Source of the DNA: JANSYL01 sp965229695
GTDB lineage: Bacteria; Pseudomonadota; Alphaproteobacteria; Rhodobacterales; Rhodobacteraceae
NCBI GenBank assembly: GCA_965229695.1
Contig: OZ245921.1
Location: 2,170,001-2,234,000, forward strand
Direction of reading: 5' to 3'
Length of the DNA stretch: 64,000 bases
This document shows positions 34,233 to 43,005 of this stretch, in pieces (position 1 is the first letter of the stretch; every line of letters begins with the position of its first letter). The translations under genes and the position numbers were made by a program. The notes under the pieces were generated by a model that saw nothing but the letters and a program-made list of their open reading frames with translations, was not told the origin of the DNA and did not search any database.

Positions 34233-34661
34233 ATGCGTCACGCTCGCGGATACCGCCGCCTGAACCGCACTCACGAACACCGCAAAGCGCTGTTCGCTAA
34301 CATGTCTGGCTCGTTGATCGAGCATGAGCAGATCAAAACCACCCTGCCCAAGGCGAAAGAACTGCGCCGCGTGGTGGAAAAGCTGATCACCCTGGCAAAA
34401 CGGGGCGATCTGCATGCCCGTCGTCAGGCGGCAGCGCAGCTCAAGCAAGACATGCATGTCCAGAAACTGTTCGACGTTCTTGGCCCGCGTTATGCCGAAC
34501 GTCAGGGCGGATATGTCCGCGTGCTGAAAGCGGGCTTCCGCTATGGCGACATGGCCCCGATGGCGATCATCGAGTTTATCGACCGTGACGTGGATGCCAA
34601 AGGCGCCGCTGATCGCGCCCGCGTTGAAGCCGAAGAAGAGGCGTTTGACGCCGAAGCTTAA
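34233..34661 (+). CDS. rplQ: 50S ribosomal protein L17
   Basis: L17, 142 residues, lies near the tunnel exit. MRHARGYRRLNRTHEHRKAL and GPRYAERQGGYVRVLKAGFR are typical; the C-terminus carries an acidic Glu/Ala tail. GGAGAT lies 8 bases before the ATG. It closes the ribosomal cluster and is followed by a terminator. Confidence 0.97.
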   Translation: MRHARGYRRLNRTHEHRKALFANMSGSLIEHEQIKTTLPKAKELRRVVEKLITLAKRGDLHARRQAAAQLKQDMHVQKLFDVLGPRYAERQGGYVRVLKAGFRYGDMAPMAIIEFIDRDVDAKGAADRARVEAEEEAFDAEA

Positions 34662-34686
34662 GCCACGCGGCCAAACAGATACCTGG

Positions 34687-34710
34687 AAACCCGCCTTTGA
34701 GGCGGGTTTT
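34687..34710 (+). terminator. Intrinsic terminator after rplQ
   Basis: AAACCCGCC (34687-34695) pairs with GGCGGGTTT (34701-34709), then TCTGTTTTT. It ends the alpha segment and the whole ribosomal cluster. Confidence 0.88.
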
Positions 34711-34782
34711 CTGTTTTTCAGGGGCGATGCACGGCTCAAACCCCGGCTTTTCAGATTGCCAGGCCATGATTAGGTAGGGACC

Positions 34783-36096
34783 ATGGCTGATCTGTTTGAC
34801 ACCGCCCCTTCTGCCGCGCCAGCGCCGTCCGGCCCGCGCCCCTTGGCGGACCGGCTGCGCCCTAAATCCTTGGGTGAGGTGATTGGCCAGGATCATTTGC
34901 TCGGCCCCGATGGCGCGCTGCGGGTGATGCTGGACAGCGGCGCGATGTCGTCGCTGATCCTTTGGGGGCCGCCGGGTGTGGGAAAGACCACCATCGCGCG
35001 GCTTTTGGCGGATGAAACCTCGCTCAGCTTCGTGCAGATCAGTGCGATTTTCACCGGTGTGCCGGACCTGCGCAAAGTGTTCGAAGCCGCCAAGATGCGA
35101 CACGCGAACGGGCAGGGTACCTTGCTGTTTGTCGACGAAATCCACCGCTTTAACAAAGCGCAGCAGGACGGGTTTCTGCCCCATATGGAGGATGGCACCA
35201 TCCTGCTGGTCGGGGCCACCACCGAAAACCCGAGTTTCGAGCTCAACGCCGCTTTGATGAGCCGGGCGCAGGTTCTGGTGCTGAACCGCCTCGACGATAC
35301 GGCGCTGGAACAGATCGTGGCCCATGCTGAGTTGGAATTGCATCACCCGCTGCCCCTGACGCCCGAGGCGCGGCAAAACCTGCGCGATATGGCGGATGGC
35401 GATGGGCGCGCCTTGCTGAACCTGGTCGAACAGGTGGCGGCCTGGAAGGTGGAGGGGCAACTTGGCCCGGATCAGCTGGCCAAACGCTTGCAACGCCGCG
35501 CTGCCCAATACGACAAATCGGGCGAGGCGCATTACAATCTAATCTCGGCCCTGCATAAATCCGTCCGCGGCTCTGACCCTGACGCGTCGCTCTATTGGCT
35601 GGCCCGGATGTTGGAGGGTGGCGAAGACCCGCGCTACCTCGCCCGACGCATCACACGCATGGCGGTGGAGGATATCGGCCTGGCCGATCCGGCGGCTCAG
35701 CGCCACTGCTTGGACGCTTGGGCAACCTACGAACGCCTTGGCTCACCCGAAGGGGAATTGGCGCTGGCGCAGGCCGTATTGTACCTGGCGCTCGCGCCAA
35801 AATCGAATGCCTCCTATACCGCTTACAAAGCCGCCCGCGCCAGTGCGCGGTCCACCGGCTCGCACGCGCCGCCCAAACACATCCTGAACGCCCCGACCCA
35901 AATGATGAAGGATCAGGGTTACGGCAAAGGCTATGAATACGACCATGACGCCAAGGATGGATTTTCGGGCCAATCCTATTTCCCCGATGAGATGTCGCGC
36001 GCGTCCTTCTACCAGCCCGTCGAACGCGGCTATGAGCGCGAGTTGAAAAAGCGCCTGGAATGGTTCGAAGGGCTGCGGGACAAGCGGCGGAGCTAA
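34783..36096 (+). CDS. rarA: RarA/MgsA-type AAA+ ATPase (replication-associated)
   Basis: RarA (437 residues) is a clamp-loader-like ATPase that acts at stalled replication forks. Walker A is GPPGVGKTT near residue 66, Walker B LLFVDEIHRF, sensor GATTENPSFEL, and the C-terminal tetramerisation region contains GSDPDASLYWLARML and the NAPTQMMKDQGYGKGY block typical of RarA. GTAGGGACC lies near the ATG. It leads the rarA-crcB-pseudouridine synthase-HAD-ATP12 run. Confidence 0.95.
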   Translation: MADLFDTAPSAAPAPSGPRPLADRLRPKSLGEVIGQDHLLGPDGALRVMLDSGAMSSLILWGPPGVGKTTIARLLADETSLSFVQISAIFTGVPDLRKVFEAAKMRHANGQGTLLFVDEIHRFNKAQQDGFLPHMEDGTILLVGATTENPSFELNAALMSRAQVLVLNRLDDTALEQIVAHAELELHHPLPLTPEARQNLRDMADGDGRALLNLVEQVAAWKVEGQLGPDQLAKRLQRRAAQYDKSGEAHYNLISALHKSVRGSDPDASLYWLARMLEGGEDPRYLARRITRMAVEDIGLADPAAQRHCLDAWATYERLGSPEGELALAQAVLYLALAPKSNASYTAYKAARASARSTGSHAPPKHILNAPTQMMKDQGYGKGYEYDHDAKDGFSGQSYFPDEMSRASFYQPVERGYERELKKRLEWFEGLRDKRRS

Positions 36097-36184
36097 GGGG
36101 TTCGAACGGCGCCTTGGGCTCGATTCCTTTCGGCAAATGCCCCACCCCGTTGACAATCGCGGCCTGCGCGCCCATCCCCGCCCC

Positions 36185-36565
36185 ATGATTGCCCCCGTTC
36201 TTCAAGTCGCGCTTGGCGGTGCCTTTGGTGCCGCGCTCCGGTATCTGACCGGGGTTGGGATGATGCGCCTGATCGGGCCAACCCAGTTTCCTATTGCGAT
36301 CATCACGGTGAACATCATCGGGTCTTTCCTGATGGGGCTGTTTGTCGTGGCCGCAGCGCAACGCGGCCTGACCCATCTGTCGCCTTTGGTGATGACCGGG
36401 CTTTTGGGCGGGTTCACCACCTTTTCCGCCTTTTCTCTGGAGGCGGTCACGCTTTACGAACGCGGCGATGTGGGTCAGGCGGCGCTTTATGTCGGCGCCT
36501 CGGTGATCCTGTCGATCGCGGGGTTGATGGCCGGGCTTTGGGTCGCGCGGGGGCTCTTTGCATGA
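36185..36565 (+). CDS. crcB: Fluoride channel CrcB/Fluc
   Basis: CrcB (126 residues) is a dual-topology fluoride exporter with four membrane helices. GGAFGAALRYL at the N-terminus, TVNIIGSFLMG with the conserved asparagine, and GLLGGFTTFSAFSLE with the fluoride-lining residues are present. The ATG at 36185 fits the family; no clear ribosome site is visible, and an in-frame ATG 48 bases upstream is an alternative. No fluoride riboswitch is visible. Its stop overlaps the next start (ATGA). Confidence 0.92.
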   Translation: MIAPVLQVALGGAFGAALRYLTGVGMMRLIGPTQFPIAIITVNIIGSFLMGLFVVAAAQRGLTHLSPLVMTGLLGGFTTFSAFSLEAVTLYERGDVGQAALYVGASVILSIAGLMAGLWVARGLFA

Positions 36566-37602
36566 GCGGTGTTCAGACCCTAAGCGTTGGCCTGGACGAA
36601 GGCGACCAGCGCCTTGATCGGTGGTTCCGGCGGCATTTTCCCCAAGTCTCGCAAGGGCGTATCGAAAAGATGTGCCGCAAGGGTGAGATCCGGGTGGATG
36701 GGGGCCGCGTGAAAGCCTCGACCCGGCTTGAGCCCGGCCAATCCGTGCGCGTGCCGCCCTTGCCCGACAGCGCCGCCCCGGTGGTGCAACGCGCCACCGT
36801 CAGCGATGCGGATGCGCAGATGATCCAGCGTGCTGTCATCTTCCGCGATGATCATATTATCGCTTTGAACAAACCCCCGGGCTTGCCGACCCAAGGTGGA
36901 TCAAAACAAACCCGCCATGTCGATGGGCTGGCCGAGGCGCTTCGGTTCGGGGCCGAGGATAAGCCGCGCCTGGTGCATCGCCTCGACAAAGATACCTCCG
37001 GCATTCTGATCCTGGCACGCAACCGGCGCAGCGCCCAGGCGCTGACCGAGGCGTTCCGCTCCAAAGACACGCGCAAGATTTATTGGGCGGCGGTCGCGGG
37101 CGTGCCGCAGCCGCGTATGGGCACGGTTCGCTTTGGCCTGGTCAAAGCGCCGGGCCACGGGCGCGGCGGTGAAGGGGAAAAGATGCACACGGTGCATCCC
37201 AATGCGGTTGAGGACACGCCGGGTGCGAAGCGGGCGGTCACAGATTATGCCGTGCTGTCCGCGCTTGCGACGCGCGTGTCCTGGTGTGCGCTGGTACCCG
37301 TCACCGGGCGCACGCATCAATTGCGCGCCCATATGGCCGCCATGGGCCACCCGATTGTGGGCGACGGCAAGTATGGCGGGTCGGGTCAAGAAAACCTGGG
37401 CGACGGATGGGGCGCGCAGCTGGGCGGTGGGTTGAGCCGTAAATTGCATCTGCACGCCCGGTCGCTCAGCCTGACGCATCCGATCAGCGGGGCGCGGCTG
37501 AACCTAACTGCGCCGATGCCCGAGCATATGGCCCGCACTTGGGAAACGCTGGATTGGCACGCCGCCGATGTGCCGGTTGACCCGTTCGAGGACATCGAAT
37601 GA
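36562..37602 (+). CDS. RluA-family 23S rRNA pseudouridine synthase
   Basis: The 346-residue enzyme converts uridine to pseudouridine in RNA, probably 23S rRNA as for RluC. An S4 RNA-binding domain is at residues 10-75 (RIEKMCRKGEIRVDGGRVK), and the catalytic HRLDKDTSG with the active aspartate is near residue 140, followed by GRTHQLRAHMA. The ATG at 36562 overlaps the crcB stop by four bases, and its own stop overlaps the HAD gene by four. Confidence 0.92.
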   Translation: MSGVQTLSVGLDEGDQRLDRWFRRHFPQVSQGRIEKMCRKGEIRVDGGRVKASTRLEPGQSVRVPPLPDSAAPVVQRATVSDADAQMIQRAVIFRDDHIIALNKPPGLPTQGGSKQTRHVDGLAEALRFGAEDKPRLVHRLDKDTSGILILARNRRSAQALTEAFRSKDTRKIYWAAVAGVPQPRMGTVRFGLVKAPGHGRGGEGEKMHTVHPNAVEDTPGAKRAVTDYAVLSALATRVSWCALVPVTGRTHQLRAHMAAMGHPIVGDGKYGGSGQENLGDGWGAQLGGGLSRKLHLHARSLSLTHPISGARLNLTAPMPEHMARTWETLDWHAADVPVDPFEDIE

Positions 37603-38279
37603 CCGATCTGAAATTGGTGATCTTCGATGTCGATGGCACGCTGATCGATAGCCAGGCCCATATCATCGCGTCAATGAACGGGGCGTTCGATCAGGTCGGC
37701 CTACCACGCCCATCGCGTGAGGCGACGCTATCGATTGTCGGTTTGTCGCTGCCCGTGGCAATGCACCGTCTGGCGCCCGACCATGCTGCCCTAAACGAAG
37801 ACCTTGTGGCGGCTTACAAAGCCAGTTTTGCAGGCCTGCGCCAAGCTGGCGATGGCGTCGCGCTGTCGCCGTTCTTCCCGGGCGCGGCTGAGGTTTTGGA
37901 GGCGCTGGGTCAGCAAGATGAAACCTTGCTGGCCATCGCCACCGGAAAGTCTCGGCGTGGGCTTGAGCATATTTTTGAGACCCATGGCATTCGTCGCCTG
38001 TTTCAGTCGGTGCAATGCGCCGATGATCACCCCTCGAAACCGCATCCGTCGATGATCGAGGCGTGTTTGGACGAAACCGGCGTCGCACCCGCCAACGCGG
38101 TGATTCTGGGGGATACGACCTATGACATCGAAATGGGCTGTGCGGCGGGCATCCACGCGATTGGGGTGTCTTGGGGCTATCACCCGGTTGACGCGTTGCA
38201 CACCGCAGGCGCGCGCCAGGTGATCGATGATTTTGCCGTGTTGCCGGCAGAGTTAAACCGGATGTGGGGAAGCGCATGA
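37599..38279 (+). CDS. HAD-family phosphatase (phosphoglycolate phosphatase-like)
   Basis: The 226-residue protein is a HAD hydrolase. Motif I FDVDGTLIDS with the nucleophile aspartate, motif II AIATGKSRRGL, motif III lysine in HPSKPHPS-like SKPHPSM, and motif IV GDTTYDIEMG are all intact. The cap is helical, as in Gph-type phosphatases. The physiological substrate is not clear. It overlaps neighbours on both sides by four bases. Confidence 0.92.
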   Translation: MTDLKLVIFDVDGTLIDSQAHIIASMNGAFDQVGLPRPSREATLSIVGLSLPVAMHRLAPDHAALNEDLVAAYKASFAGLRQAGDGVALSPFFPGAAEVLEALGQQDETLLAIATGKSRRGLEHIFETHGIRRLFQSVQCADDHPSKPHPSMIEACLDETGVAPANAVILGDTTYDIEMGCAAGIHAIGVSWGYHPVDALHTAGARQVIDDFAVLPAELNRMWGSA

Positions 38280-38989
38280 CCGAATGGAAAGCCAAACGGT
38301 TTTGGAAACAGGCCAGCGTTGCTGATGCGGAGGGCGGCTTTCAGGTTCTGCTGGATGGTCGACCGGTCAAGACCCCTGGCAAATCGCTGTTGGTCTTGCC
38401 GACGCGCAAGATGGCCGATGCTGTTGCTGCCGAGTGGGACGCGCAGGAAGATGAGATCAAGCCGCTCACCATGCCTGTGACGCGATCTGCAAACTCGGCC
38501 ATTGAACGGGTTGCGGCCTTCCATGGGGAGGTGGCGCAGATGCTGGGCGATTACGCCGAAACGGATTTGCTGTGCTACCGCGCGGAAAGTCCGTCGGACC
38601 TGGCGACGCGACAGGCCGCGGCCTGGGATCCCCTGTTGGATTGGGCGGCGGACACCTTTGGTGCGCGGCTTTTGCCGACCGAAGGGGTTTTGCCGATCCC
38701 GCAGGCGGGCGAGGCGGTGGAAAAGCTGCGATACGCGGTGCGGGAGGTGCCGGAATTTGAGCTGACGGCGTTGCATGATTTGGTCACGCTTTCGGGCTCA
38801 TTGATTATCGGCCTGGCCGTCGCACGCGGGCATCTTGCGCCTGATGCCGCCTTTTCGATCTCGCGAATCGATGAGGAGTATCAAGCCGAGTTATGGGGCC
38901 GCGACGAAGAAGCCGACGCCGCAAAGGATGCGCGCCGGGAACAATTTGTTCACGCCGACCGATTCCTTCGCCTCTGCTCTGATAGGTGA
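38276..38989 (+). CDS. ATP12-family chaperone for F1-ATPase assembly
   Basis: The 237-residue protein belongs to the ATP12 family, which in mitochondria helps F1 alpha subunit assembly and is found in alphaproteobacteria. It starts MTEWKAKRFWKQ, and has LDGRPVKTPGKSLLVLPT, then PLTMPVTRSANSAIERV and YRAESPSDLATRQAAAWDP. The ATG at 38276 overlaps the HAD stop by four bases and was chosen over an in-frame ATG 12 bases upstream. It is last in the overlapping run from rarA. Confidence 0.92.
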   Translation: MTEWKAKRFWKQASVADAEGGFQVLLDGRPVKTPGKSLLVLPTRKMADAVAAEWDAQEDEIKPLTMPVTRSANSAIERVAAFHGEVAQMLGDYAETDLLCYRAESPSDLATRQAAAWDPLLDWAADTFGARLLPTEGVLPIPQAGEAVEKLRYAVREVPEFELTALHDLVTLSGSLIIGLAVARGHLAPDAAFSISRIDEEYQAELWGRDEEADAAKDARREQFVHADRFLRLCSDR

Positions 38990-39095
38990 CCTCCTGTTGC
39001 GCAGCTTGCAGCAGGTATTGATGAAAAACCGGGCGCCAGCTTAAGAAATCGGCATTCACCCCCCCTTGCCTGTGGGTAAAGCCCCGTCGCGACCC

Positions 39096-39125
39096 TTGAC
39101 CTGCCGCCTAGGATTTGCGCATTTT
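39096..39125 (+). promoter_or_regulatory. Putative promoter for bztA
   Basis: TTGACC (39096-39101) is followed after 18 bases by CATTTT (39120-39125). It lies about 98 bases before bztA. A small GGGA/TCCC hairpin and a CCTAG/CTAGG repeat between promoter and gene are possible regulatory features. The -10 is weak. Confidence 0.45.
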
Positions 39126-39223
39126 GTGTCCGGTGAAGGGAAAACATCCCTCACAGACTAGGCCATAGCCCTAAGGGCACGAAAAATAACGTCCAAAGGG
39201 CGGTCCATCAGGAAGAGGTAATT

Positions 39224-40240
39224 ATGAAAAAATCCGTACTTTTCGGCACGCTTGCCGTGGCTGGTTTGGCTGCAGGTGTCGTGTCCGCTCAGACGCTCGA
39301 TGAAGTGCGTGAGCGCGGCTCGCTCAACTGCGGTGTGACCACCGGTCTGACCGGTTTTGCCGCGCCGAACGCCGAAGGCGAATGGGAAGGCTTCGACGTG
39401 TCGGTCTGCCGCGCTGTGGCAGCTGCCGTGTTTGGCGATCCGTCCGCTGTTGAGTTCGTTCCGACCACTGGTCAGACCCGCTTTACCGCGCTGGCTTCGG
39501 GCGAAGTTGACATGCTGGCCCGGAACACCACCTGGACCTTCAGCCGTGACGTTGACCTGGCGTTCGAATTCGTCGGCATCAACTACTATGACGGTCAGGG
39601 CTTCATGGTTCCGCGTGAGCTGGGCGTTTCGTCCGCCATGGAACTGGACGGCGCGACCGTCTGCATCCAGACCGGTACCACCACCGAACTGAACCTGGCT
39701 GACTTCTTCGCCTCGAACGGCATGAGCTACGAGCCCGTTCCGATCGAAACCAACGCAGAAGCACAGCAGCAGTACCTGGCTGGCGCATGTGACGTGTACA
39801 CCACCGACGCTTCGGGCCTCGCCGCAACCCGCGCGACCTTCGAAGATCCGTCGGCCCACGTCGTTCTGCCCGAGATCGTCTCGAAAGAGCCGCTCGGCCC
39901 GCTGGTTCGCCATGGCGACCATGAGTGGGGCGACATCGTTCGCTGGACGCTGAACGCCATGATTTCGGCGGAAGAGCTGGGCATCACCTCGGCAAATGTC
40001 GGCGAACTGGCCGGTGGCACCGAGAACCCCGAGATCAACCGTCTGCTTGGCACCGAAGGTGAACTGGGCGGGATGCTTGGCCTGGAAGCTGATTGGGCGC
40101 GCAACATCATCGCGTCGGTCGGTAACTACGGTGAAGTGTTCGAAGGCAACATCGGTGAAAACACCCCGATCGGCCTGGCCCGCGGGTTGAACGCACAGTG
40201 GACCGATGGCGGCCTGCTGTACTCGCCGCCCTTCCGGTAA
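39224..40240 (+). CDS. bztA: General/acidic amino acid ABC transporter, substrate-binding protein
   Basis: The 338-residue periplasmic protein (BztA/AapJ type) captures glutamate, glutamine, aspartate, asparagine or a wider range. A signal peptide of about 22 residues ends at VSAQ. LNCGVTTGLTGFA and GFDVSVCRAVAAAVF are the ligand-binding family signature, with a conserved cysteine pair. AGGAAGAGG is 7 bases before the ATG. The genes for permeases and ATPase follow. A hairpin after it probably lets it be made in excess. Confidence 0.93.
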   Translation: MKKSVLFGTLAVAGLAAGVVSAQTLDEVRERGSLNCGVTTGLTGFAAPNAEGEWEGFDVSVCRAVAAAVFGDPSAVEFVPTTGQTRFTALASGEVDMLARNTTWTFSRDVDLAFEFVGINYYDGQGFMVPRELGVSSAMELDGATVCIQTGTTTELNLADFFASNGMSYEPVPIETNAEAQQQYLAGACDVYTTDASGLAATRATFEDPSAHVVLPEIVSKEPLGPLVRHGDHEWGDIVRWTLNAMISAEELGITSANVGELAGGTENPEINRLLGTEGELGGMLGLEADWARNIIASVGNYGEVFEGNIGENTPIGLARGLNAQWTDGGLLYSPPFR

Positions 40241-40253
40241 GCGAACCCAACGA

Positions 40254-40283
40254 AAGGGCGCGGGTCATCCCCGCGCCCTTTTT
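40254..40283 (+). terminator. Hairpin terminator between bztA and bztB
   Basis: An 11-bp perfect stem (AAGGGCGCGGG at 40254-40264, CCCGCGCCCTT at 40270-40280) is followed by TTT and G. Partial termination here would give more bztA than bztBCD mRNA, a common arrangement for binding proteins. Confidence 0.85.
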
Positions 40284-40389
40284 GTACCTTGCGCAGGGTC
40301 CGGGATTTCTCCTCTGACCACATAAGCCACGGACAAAGATGGCGCACCGCAAGGTGAAACAAACCAGCGTGCAGTTCAGGGGGAACTAG

Positions 40390-41667
40390 ATGGCGACTAT
40401 GTCCGAGCCACCCGTTGAGTCATTCCGACTCAGCCAGCTGATTTACGACACCCGCTACCGATCTTTGACCATTCAAGCGGTAGCCTTCATTCTCATCATG
40501 GCGGGCTTGGCCTGGTTGGCCAACAACACGGTTCAGAACCTGTCCGCCTTGGGCAAAGATTTCGACTTTGGTTTCCTGTCAAACCGGGCCGGGTACGACA
40601 TCAACCAGCGCCTGATCGAATATAGCAACGATTCCACACATGGCCGCGCGGCGCTTGTGGGTATCCTGAACACGCTCTTGGTGGCGGTTCTGGGCTGTAT
40701 CTGCGCGACCGTTCTGGGCGTGTTTGCCGGTGTTCTCCGCCTTTCGAATAACTGGATCGTCGCCCGGTTGATGAGCGTCTATGTCGAAGGTTTCCGCAAT
40801 ATTCCGCTGCTTCTGTGGATCTTGGTGGTCTTCGCCATCATGACTGAAAGCATGCCGCAGCCTCGGGATTTCCGGGGTGATGACCCGGCAGCGGAAATGT
40901 ATCTGAATGACAGTGTCGCCTTCACAAACCGCGGTATCTACATTCCCAACGTGGTCTTCACACGTTCGCTTGGCGGCAATGAAATTGATGCTGAAACCAA
41001 TGCCGTGATCGCCTCTGCCAGCTTTACTGATTGGGCACTGTTTCTGGTGGTTTTGGGTGGTGGCATCGTTGGGTCGGTGATGATCGGGCGCTGGGCCAAG
41101 GCCACCCAAGATCGCACTGGGGTAAGGCCGCCAGGGACACTCTGGATGCGATTAGGATCGGTTTTTGTTCCAGCAGCGATAGTCTTGGTCGCCCTGGGCG
41201 CGACCTTGGATTACCCAGAATTGACGGGCTTCAACTTCAGCGGAGGCATCCATCTGCGCAACGCGCTGATCGCCCTTTGGTTCGCGCTGTCGCTTTATAC
41301 CGGTGCTTTCATCGCCGAGATTGTGCGCGCTGGCATCCTGTCCGTGAGCAAGGGCCAGACCGAGGCGTCTTATGCCCTGGGGCTGCGGCCAAGCTGGACA
41401 ATGAACCTGGTGATCCTGCCGCAAGCGCTGCGGGTGATCATCCCGCCGCTGATTTCGCAGTTCCTGAACCTAACCAAGAACTCATCCCTGGCCATCGCTG
41501 TGGGGTATATGGATGTCCGTTCCACCTTGGGCGGGATCACCATCAACCAGACGGGCCGTGAGCTTGAGGGGATGCTGCTATTGGGATGCTTCTATCTCAT
41601 CACCTCGCTGATCATCTCGGGCGTCATGAACGTCTACAACAACTCTGTTAAGCTGAAGGAGCGCTAA
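40390..41667 (+). CDS. bztB: Amino acid ABC transporter permease (BztB/AapQ type)
   Basis: The 425-residue inner membrane permease has the HisM/GlnP domain split by a long insertion, as in BztB (about 426 residues). The N-terminal TM with LIYDTRYRSLTIQAV, the first half GILNTLLVAVLGCICATV and VEGFRNIPLLLW, then after the insert the EAA motif EASYALGLRPSWTMNLVILPQALR that contacts the ATPase. GGGGGAAC precedes the ATG at 40390. bztC starts one base after the stop. Confidence 0.92.
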   Translation: MATMSEPPVESFRLSQLIYDTRYRSLTIQAVAFILIMAGLAWLANNTVQNLSALGKDFDFGFLSNRAGYDINQRLIEYSNDSTHGRAALVGILNTLLVAVLGCICATVLGVFAGVLRLSNNWIVARLMSVYVEGFRNIPLLLWILVVFAIMTESMPQPRDFRGDDPAAEMYLNDSVAFTNRGIYIPNVVFTRSLGGNEIDAETNAVIASASFTDWALFLVVLGGGIVGSVMIGRWAKATQDRTGVRPPGTLWMRLGSVFVPAAIVLVALGATLDYPELTGFNFSGGIHLRNALIALWFALSLYTGAFIAEIVRAGILSVSKGQTEASYALGLRPSWTMNLVILPQALRVIIPPLISQFLNLTKNSSLAIAVGYMDVRSTLGGITINQTGRELEGMLLLGCFYLITSLIISGVMNVYNNSVKLKER

Positions 41668-41668
41668 G

Positions 41669-42991
41669 ATGTCTGACATGAACGCAAGCCGCTCTTTCGT
41701 CCGGACGGAAATGCTGCCTGAGCAAGCGCCGCCGACCAGCCAGCAGGGCGTTGTGAAATGGATGCGGGAAAACCTGTTTTCCAGCGTCACCAACAGCATT
41801 CTGACGATCCTGTCGATCTTCGTGATCTACTATGTCTTGTCGGGCATCCTGCCTTGGGTGGTCAACGGGATCTGGGATGCCGGAAGCCTGAGTGAATGTC
41901 GGGAAATTCGGGATGCGCGCGGCGGCAGCGCCGAGCATGGCCATGGCGTGGCCTGTTGGGCGGTTCTGACGGATCGTTGGCACCAGCTTCTGTTCGGGTT
42001 CTACCCGTCCGAGCTGTATTGGCGACCGATCCTGGCGCTGATCCTGTTCTTTGCGGCCTTGGCGCCTGTGCTGTTCGATACCGTGCCGCGCAAGATGTTC
42101 ATCGTGACCGGACTGGCCCCGTTTGTCTGCGTTTGGCTCCTTTGGGGTGGCACGATCTGGGGGCCGCTCTGCGTCGCGCTAGGCTTCGTCCTGGGTTACT
42201 ACGTGATGCAGTTCGCGCAACCGATCATCGGCTCGTTGGGGGCGACCATTGCTGCCATCTTGGTGCCGATCATTTACTGGTTGTTGGTCGCCGGGCCATT
42301 GGCTGGCGGGTTGTCGAGCGTCCTGCCCATCGGCATCGAAGCGGTGCCTTCGGATGATTTCGGCGGCTTCCTCTTGGCCTTTGTGATCGGCGCGTCGGGC
42401 ATTATTCTGTCGATGCCGCTAGGCATTGTCCTGGCTTTGGGGCGGCAATCGGATCTCTTCATCATCAACAAATGCTCGGTGGTGTTTATTGAGGTGATCC
42501 GGGGCGTTCCGCTGATCGTGTGGCTCTTCACCGCGTCGCTTTTGCTGAACTACTTCTTGCCGCCTGGGACGAATTTCGACCTGATGCTGCGGGTAATCAT
42601 CATGGTGACGCTGTTTTCGGCCGCCTATATCGCCGAGGTGGTTCGGGGTGGTTTGGCCGCCCTGCCGCGTGGGCAATATGAAGGGGCCGACAGCCTTGGG
42701 TTGAACTATTGGCAATCCATGCAGCTGATTATCCTGCCGCAGGCGCTGAAGATTTCGATCCCTGGGATCGTGTCCAGCTTCATCGGCCTTTTCAAGGATA
42801 CCACCCTGGTGGTGTTTGTGGGCCTGAGCGATCCCATCGGTTTCTCGAACCTGATCCGTGCGACTACGGATTGGAACGGGATTTACTGGGAGCTCTTCAT
42901 CTTTATCGGGCTGTGCTTCTTCATCTGTTGCTACGGCATGTCCCGCTATTCGCAATGGCTGGAGCGCAAGCTCCGCACCGATCATCGTTAA
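41669..42991 (+). CDS. bztC: Amino acid ABC transporter permease (BztC/AapM type)
   Basis: The 440-residue second permease has an N-terminal cytoplasmic part, several extra TM helices and the HisM-type domain at the C-terminus with VEVIRGVPLIVWLF-type sequence IEVIRGVPLIVWLF and the EAA loop YEGADSLGLNYWQSMQLI. It forms the heterodimeric channel with BztB. AAGGAGCG lies about 6 bases before the ATG, within the end of bztB. Confidence 0.92.
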   Translation: MSDMNASRSFVRTEMLPEQAPPTSQQGVVKWMRENLFSSVTNSILTILSIFVIYYVLSGILPWVVNGIWDAGSLSECREIRDARGGSAEHGHGVACWAVLTDRWHQLLFGFYPSELYWRPILALILFFAALAPVLFDTVPRKMFIVTGLAPFVCVWLLWGGTIWGPLCVALGFVLGYYVMQFAQPIIGSLGATIAAILVPIIYWLLVAGPLAGGLSSVLPIGIEAVPSDDFGGFLLAFVIGASGIILSMPLGIVLALGRQSDLFIINKCSVVFIEVIRGVPLIVWLFTASLLLNYFLPPGTNFDLMLRVIIMVTLFSAAYIAEVVRGGLAALPRGQYEGADSLGLNYWQSMQLIILPQALKISIPGIVSSFIGLFKDTTLVVFVGLSDPIGFSNLIRATTDWNGIYWELFIFIGLCFFICCYGMSRYSQWLERKLRTDHR

Positions 42992-43005
42992 AGGAGGTCT
43001 GACCT

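Noticed and set aside
36137..36184. Fluoride riboswitch before crcB
   Set aside because: The gap is only 88 bases after rarA and does not show the conserved fluoride riboswitch pseudoknot sequence.
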